Positions 61,588 through 64,000 of a stretch of DNA of 64,000 bases are shown here, piece by piece. Position 1 is the first letter of the stretch. Each line of letters opens with the position of its first letter. The notes under the pieces are model-generated. The model was not told the origin of the DNA and did no database searches. It saw nothing but the letters and a program-made list of their open reading frames with translations. Origin of the DNA: Oxytricha trifallax (lineage: Eukaryota > Ciliophora > Spirotrichea > Sporadotrichida > Oxytrichidae); the NCBI GenBank assembly GCA_000711775.1, contig ARYC01000075.1, positions 62,001 to 126,000 of the forward strand, in the 5' to 3' direction. A program made the translations under genes and the position numbers.

Positions 61588-63161
61588 TGGGTGTTGATAC
61601 CAGGACTTCCCAAGAAAATCAGGACGTTACAAAATGTTTTTAAATATAAAAAATAATAATAACCATAATACAAAGTTTCACATAAAGGTTCTATAAGAAT
61701 ATTATACGGCTAGGTCAAGGGGTGTTCCCCTATCGATGTAAGGAAAGGCAGAGCCATCCTTCGTTACTAAATCAAAATAGTTAACAGGAGGGAACAAGGG
61801 GGAGTTAGCACTTTTTGAAGAAATAGGTCAACGCTCTGAAAATAATTTTTTAAATGTAATTTGTATGAATAAATGATAAAATAATTTTTAATCGTTTATG
61901 ATTAATTAACTTAAATACATATGGAACCATATTAATAAAAAATCATACAAGATCACATAGGTCATGTTACCTAAGCTTTATTTTTTTATTATAAGGATGT
62001 GGAATCCTATCAATTAATATGAAAAGGTTGAAATTCTAATCATAACTATAAATAAATTATACTTTAAAAGAATAGTACATAGATCATGCTTTTATGATTC
62101 TGATAATAACCAATATCGCATAGATAAACTATAAAAATGGTTTAAAAATTTCTTGTCCTAATACATACTCTTTGAAAGAATAGCGAGACATCCTGTTTAA
62201 TTATTTTCCTAATGGAAAAAATATTAGAAAACTGTTGATAATATTTAATAAAGTATACAGATTAAAGCAAGTGGTGCATCTGTAACTAAAGTTTTCTGGG
62301 ATGCTAGAGAATTTGACCTAATTAAATCTTGATCAAGATAGCTATTTTTTTCAAAGCCATGTCCAGATAAATGAGACTTAAAAATAAAGAAAATAAATAA
62401 ATTTTAATTATTTAAATGATATATCTAAACAAGATATGTTATGCAATTAAATTAATAAATTTTCTTATTTTTGATTAGCTGAATATATTTCAATTGGAAA
62501 AACTAAGTTTAATTAAGATGTTTCAAAAGTTATGATCTTGCATGACTTATGAAAGGCAAAGGCATCCTCTGTCATCCAACTTTTAAAATAGATACTTGCA
62601 TATAATGTGCAGGCTACATTTATTTATCAACTATTATTCATAAAATTAATTGGTTATTATTACTTTTTTTTTAATAGAAAAACACTAAAAACTTTAATAG
62701 TTATTTAAGCTTTATATATAACTCTAGTAATATTAAATTTAAAATTAAACACACATATAGTAAAATTGTATGATAAATATTATAATTTATATTTGATTTA
62801 AATAAAACATATTTTTATAAAATAAAATGTATTTCAGCAATAAGAAAAACTTTATTTAAATGAAAAGGTTTATTATAATTAGCTTTTTTTCAAGTAATCT
62901 TTCTTTGATTATTATTTATAATTAATAAGAATTTATATTTAAAAGAAATAGTAAATTTAATTTTTTAAACTAATATATAAAATCTGGGACGTCCTGGTGA
63001 TCCTGGGACGTCCTGATGAGTCTGGGACGTCCTGATAATCCTGGGACGTCCTGATAATCCTGGGACGTCCTGATATTCTCGGGACGTCCTGATATTCTCG
63101 GGACGTCCTGATATTCTCGGGACGTCATGATTTTCTTGGGACGTCTCGGTGTCAACACCCA
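61588..63161. mobile_element. Element with short inverted ends and a 19-bp iteron array
   Basis: Left end TGGGTGTTGATACCAGGACT (61588) and the inverse at the right (to 63161) match over about 40 bp, including CCCAAGAAAATCA followed by GACGT. Flanks are AAGGTAA on the left and AAGTAA on the right, a possible imperfect target duplication. The interior is AT-rich with no recognisable gene. Two GAAAGGCA...CATCC words occur inside (about 61742 and 62551). Probably a non-autonomous DNA element. Confidence 0.6.
62984..63160. repeat. 19-bp tandem array, nine units
   Basis: Units of the form CTGGGACGTCCTGATAATC, each carrying GGACGTCC, an 8-bp palindrome; units at the edges vary most. Because 19 is not a multiple of 3, all minus-strand frames read the same 19-residue peptide repeat, which explains the long open frames here; they need not be genes. 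Confidence 0.9.
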
Positions 63162-63169
63162 AAGTAATA

Positions 63170-64000
63170 AACCCTAGTAGGGCAGATAAAATTTTTGTAT
63201 AAAAATTATTATAACATAAAATTCAATAAAATATTTAAATAAGTCATAATAACCCAATAAATATGCCTCTAAGACTCTAAATAATCATGATAAGAAGGTC
63301 TTTGGAAACAATTTCAAAGTACTAAGACTGTATTAACTAACAAAATGACATTAATATAACTTCATAAAATTTTTGCAATATTTTATTATTTATTATTTGA
63401 ATGATTATCAATAACCACTTAAATTCCTTGCATAATTATTTTTAAATAAAGAAAATAGTTTTTATATTAAAATAAACAATAATATTATTTATTAAGTGAT
63501 ATAAAGCTAAATTTAAAACTGACTATGATAATCAAAGTAGTTATTTTTAATGATTTAAATATAATAGAAAATAAAATATTGCAATAACTTTTTAAATAAA
63601 ATTATTGTTATTTTACTAGATAATACAGTGTTAAACACTTTTAAAAGATTCCTGAAGCTTCGTAACAATACTATTAAGAGTATTATAGATATATTTATTA
63701 AGTTATAATAATTTCAATATTTTGATAACTTTAGATTATAAAAATTTTGTAACAAAAATTAATCTGATCTCGCCAGGGGGTATTACCCCATTTTTATTTT
63801 AAGTTATTAATAAAAAAAAAATGAATATATTTAGAAATATTTTACTAAAAACATTGCTTAATATTTCGTTGAATATGTTACTTTTATAAATATTCTTAGT
63901 CTATAACTAATATTTAATCAAATAAGGTATATTAATTATGAGCAAACAACTAATCTAAATTTATTTGTATATTTTTTCGATTCTGCCTTGCTTCATTTTA
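63170..64000. other. AT-rich end of window
   Basis: No gene seen. A short inverted pair GGGG-TATTA-CCCC lies at 63777-63789. Confidence 0.4.

Noticed and set aside
62984-63160. CRISPR-like array
   Set aside because: Units are contiguous 19-mers with no unique spacers, in a eukaryotic context.
62965-63162. Two overlapping minus-strand open frames of 62-65 codons rich in Arg/Pro/Ser/Asp
   Set aside because: They are produced by the 19-bp tandem repeat, which leaves every frame open; there is no independent sign of a gene.

Overview
This looks like germline (micronuclear) DNA of a ciliate, probably a spirotrich of the Oxytricha/Stylonychia kind. It is very AT-rich. Recognisable proteins read through many TAA and TAG codons at positions that accept glutamine, while TGA behaves as the stop. 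Several genes are cut by short non-coding inserts flanked by 3-5 bp direct repeats; removing the insert plus one repeat copy restores the frame, as for internal eliminated sequences (IESs) with pointers. Short GT...AG introns (about 28-57 nt) are also present. No telomere and no rRNA or tRNA gene was recognised.

Layout. 1-5.1 kb: a coiled-coil-like gene, a centrin-like gene with a 64-bp IES, and two small unknown genes. 5.1-5.7 kb: a short non-autonomous element with G-rich ends and a 9-bp target duplication. 5.7-10.2 kb: a TBE-like transposon (DDE transposase, 22-kDa-type ORF, zinc-finger/kinase ORF) carrying a nested dispersed repeat. 10.2-14.6 kb: unknown genes. 15.2-16.3 kb: a two-domain rhodanese (sulfurtransferase) gene with a 25-bp IES. 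17.5-19.8 kb: a multi-KH RNA-binding protein. 21.2-21.6 kb: a second G-rich short element. 22-24.6 kb: unknown genes. 25.6-28.6 kb: a SAM methyltransferase gene with IESs, fused end to end with a second TBE-like fragment. 28.7-36.2 kb: cysteine-rich and Ser/Thr-rich surface-protein sequence and a membrane protein. 37.0-39.7 kb: a host gene interrupted by a 2-kb element with 250-bp inverted repeats and a CRESS/SF3-type replication protein, held between AATAT pointers. 39.8-43.2 kb: a large surface/membrane protein gene. 43.7-44.2 kb: second copy of the dispersed repeat. 44-52.7 kb: gene-poor DNA with membrane-protein pieces. 54.5-56.4 kb: a third TBE-like fragment. 57.6-60.1 kb: two unknown genes. 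61.6-63.2 kb: an element with short inverted ends and a nine-unit array of a 19-bp palindrome-bearing repeat.

The standout is the Rep-like element at 37.4-39.4 kb. It sits inside a coding sequence, and deletion at its AATAT pointers rejoins the host frame exactly, so it appears to have been adopted as an IES. Across the window, genes are often broken by single-base frame slips and in-frame TGA codons. I cannot tell from this sequence alone whether these are assembly errors, decay or further tiny IESs. Boundaries of most multi-piece genes are therefore approximate.
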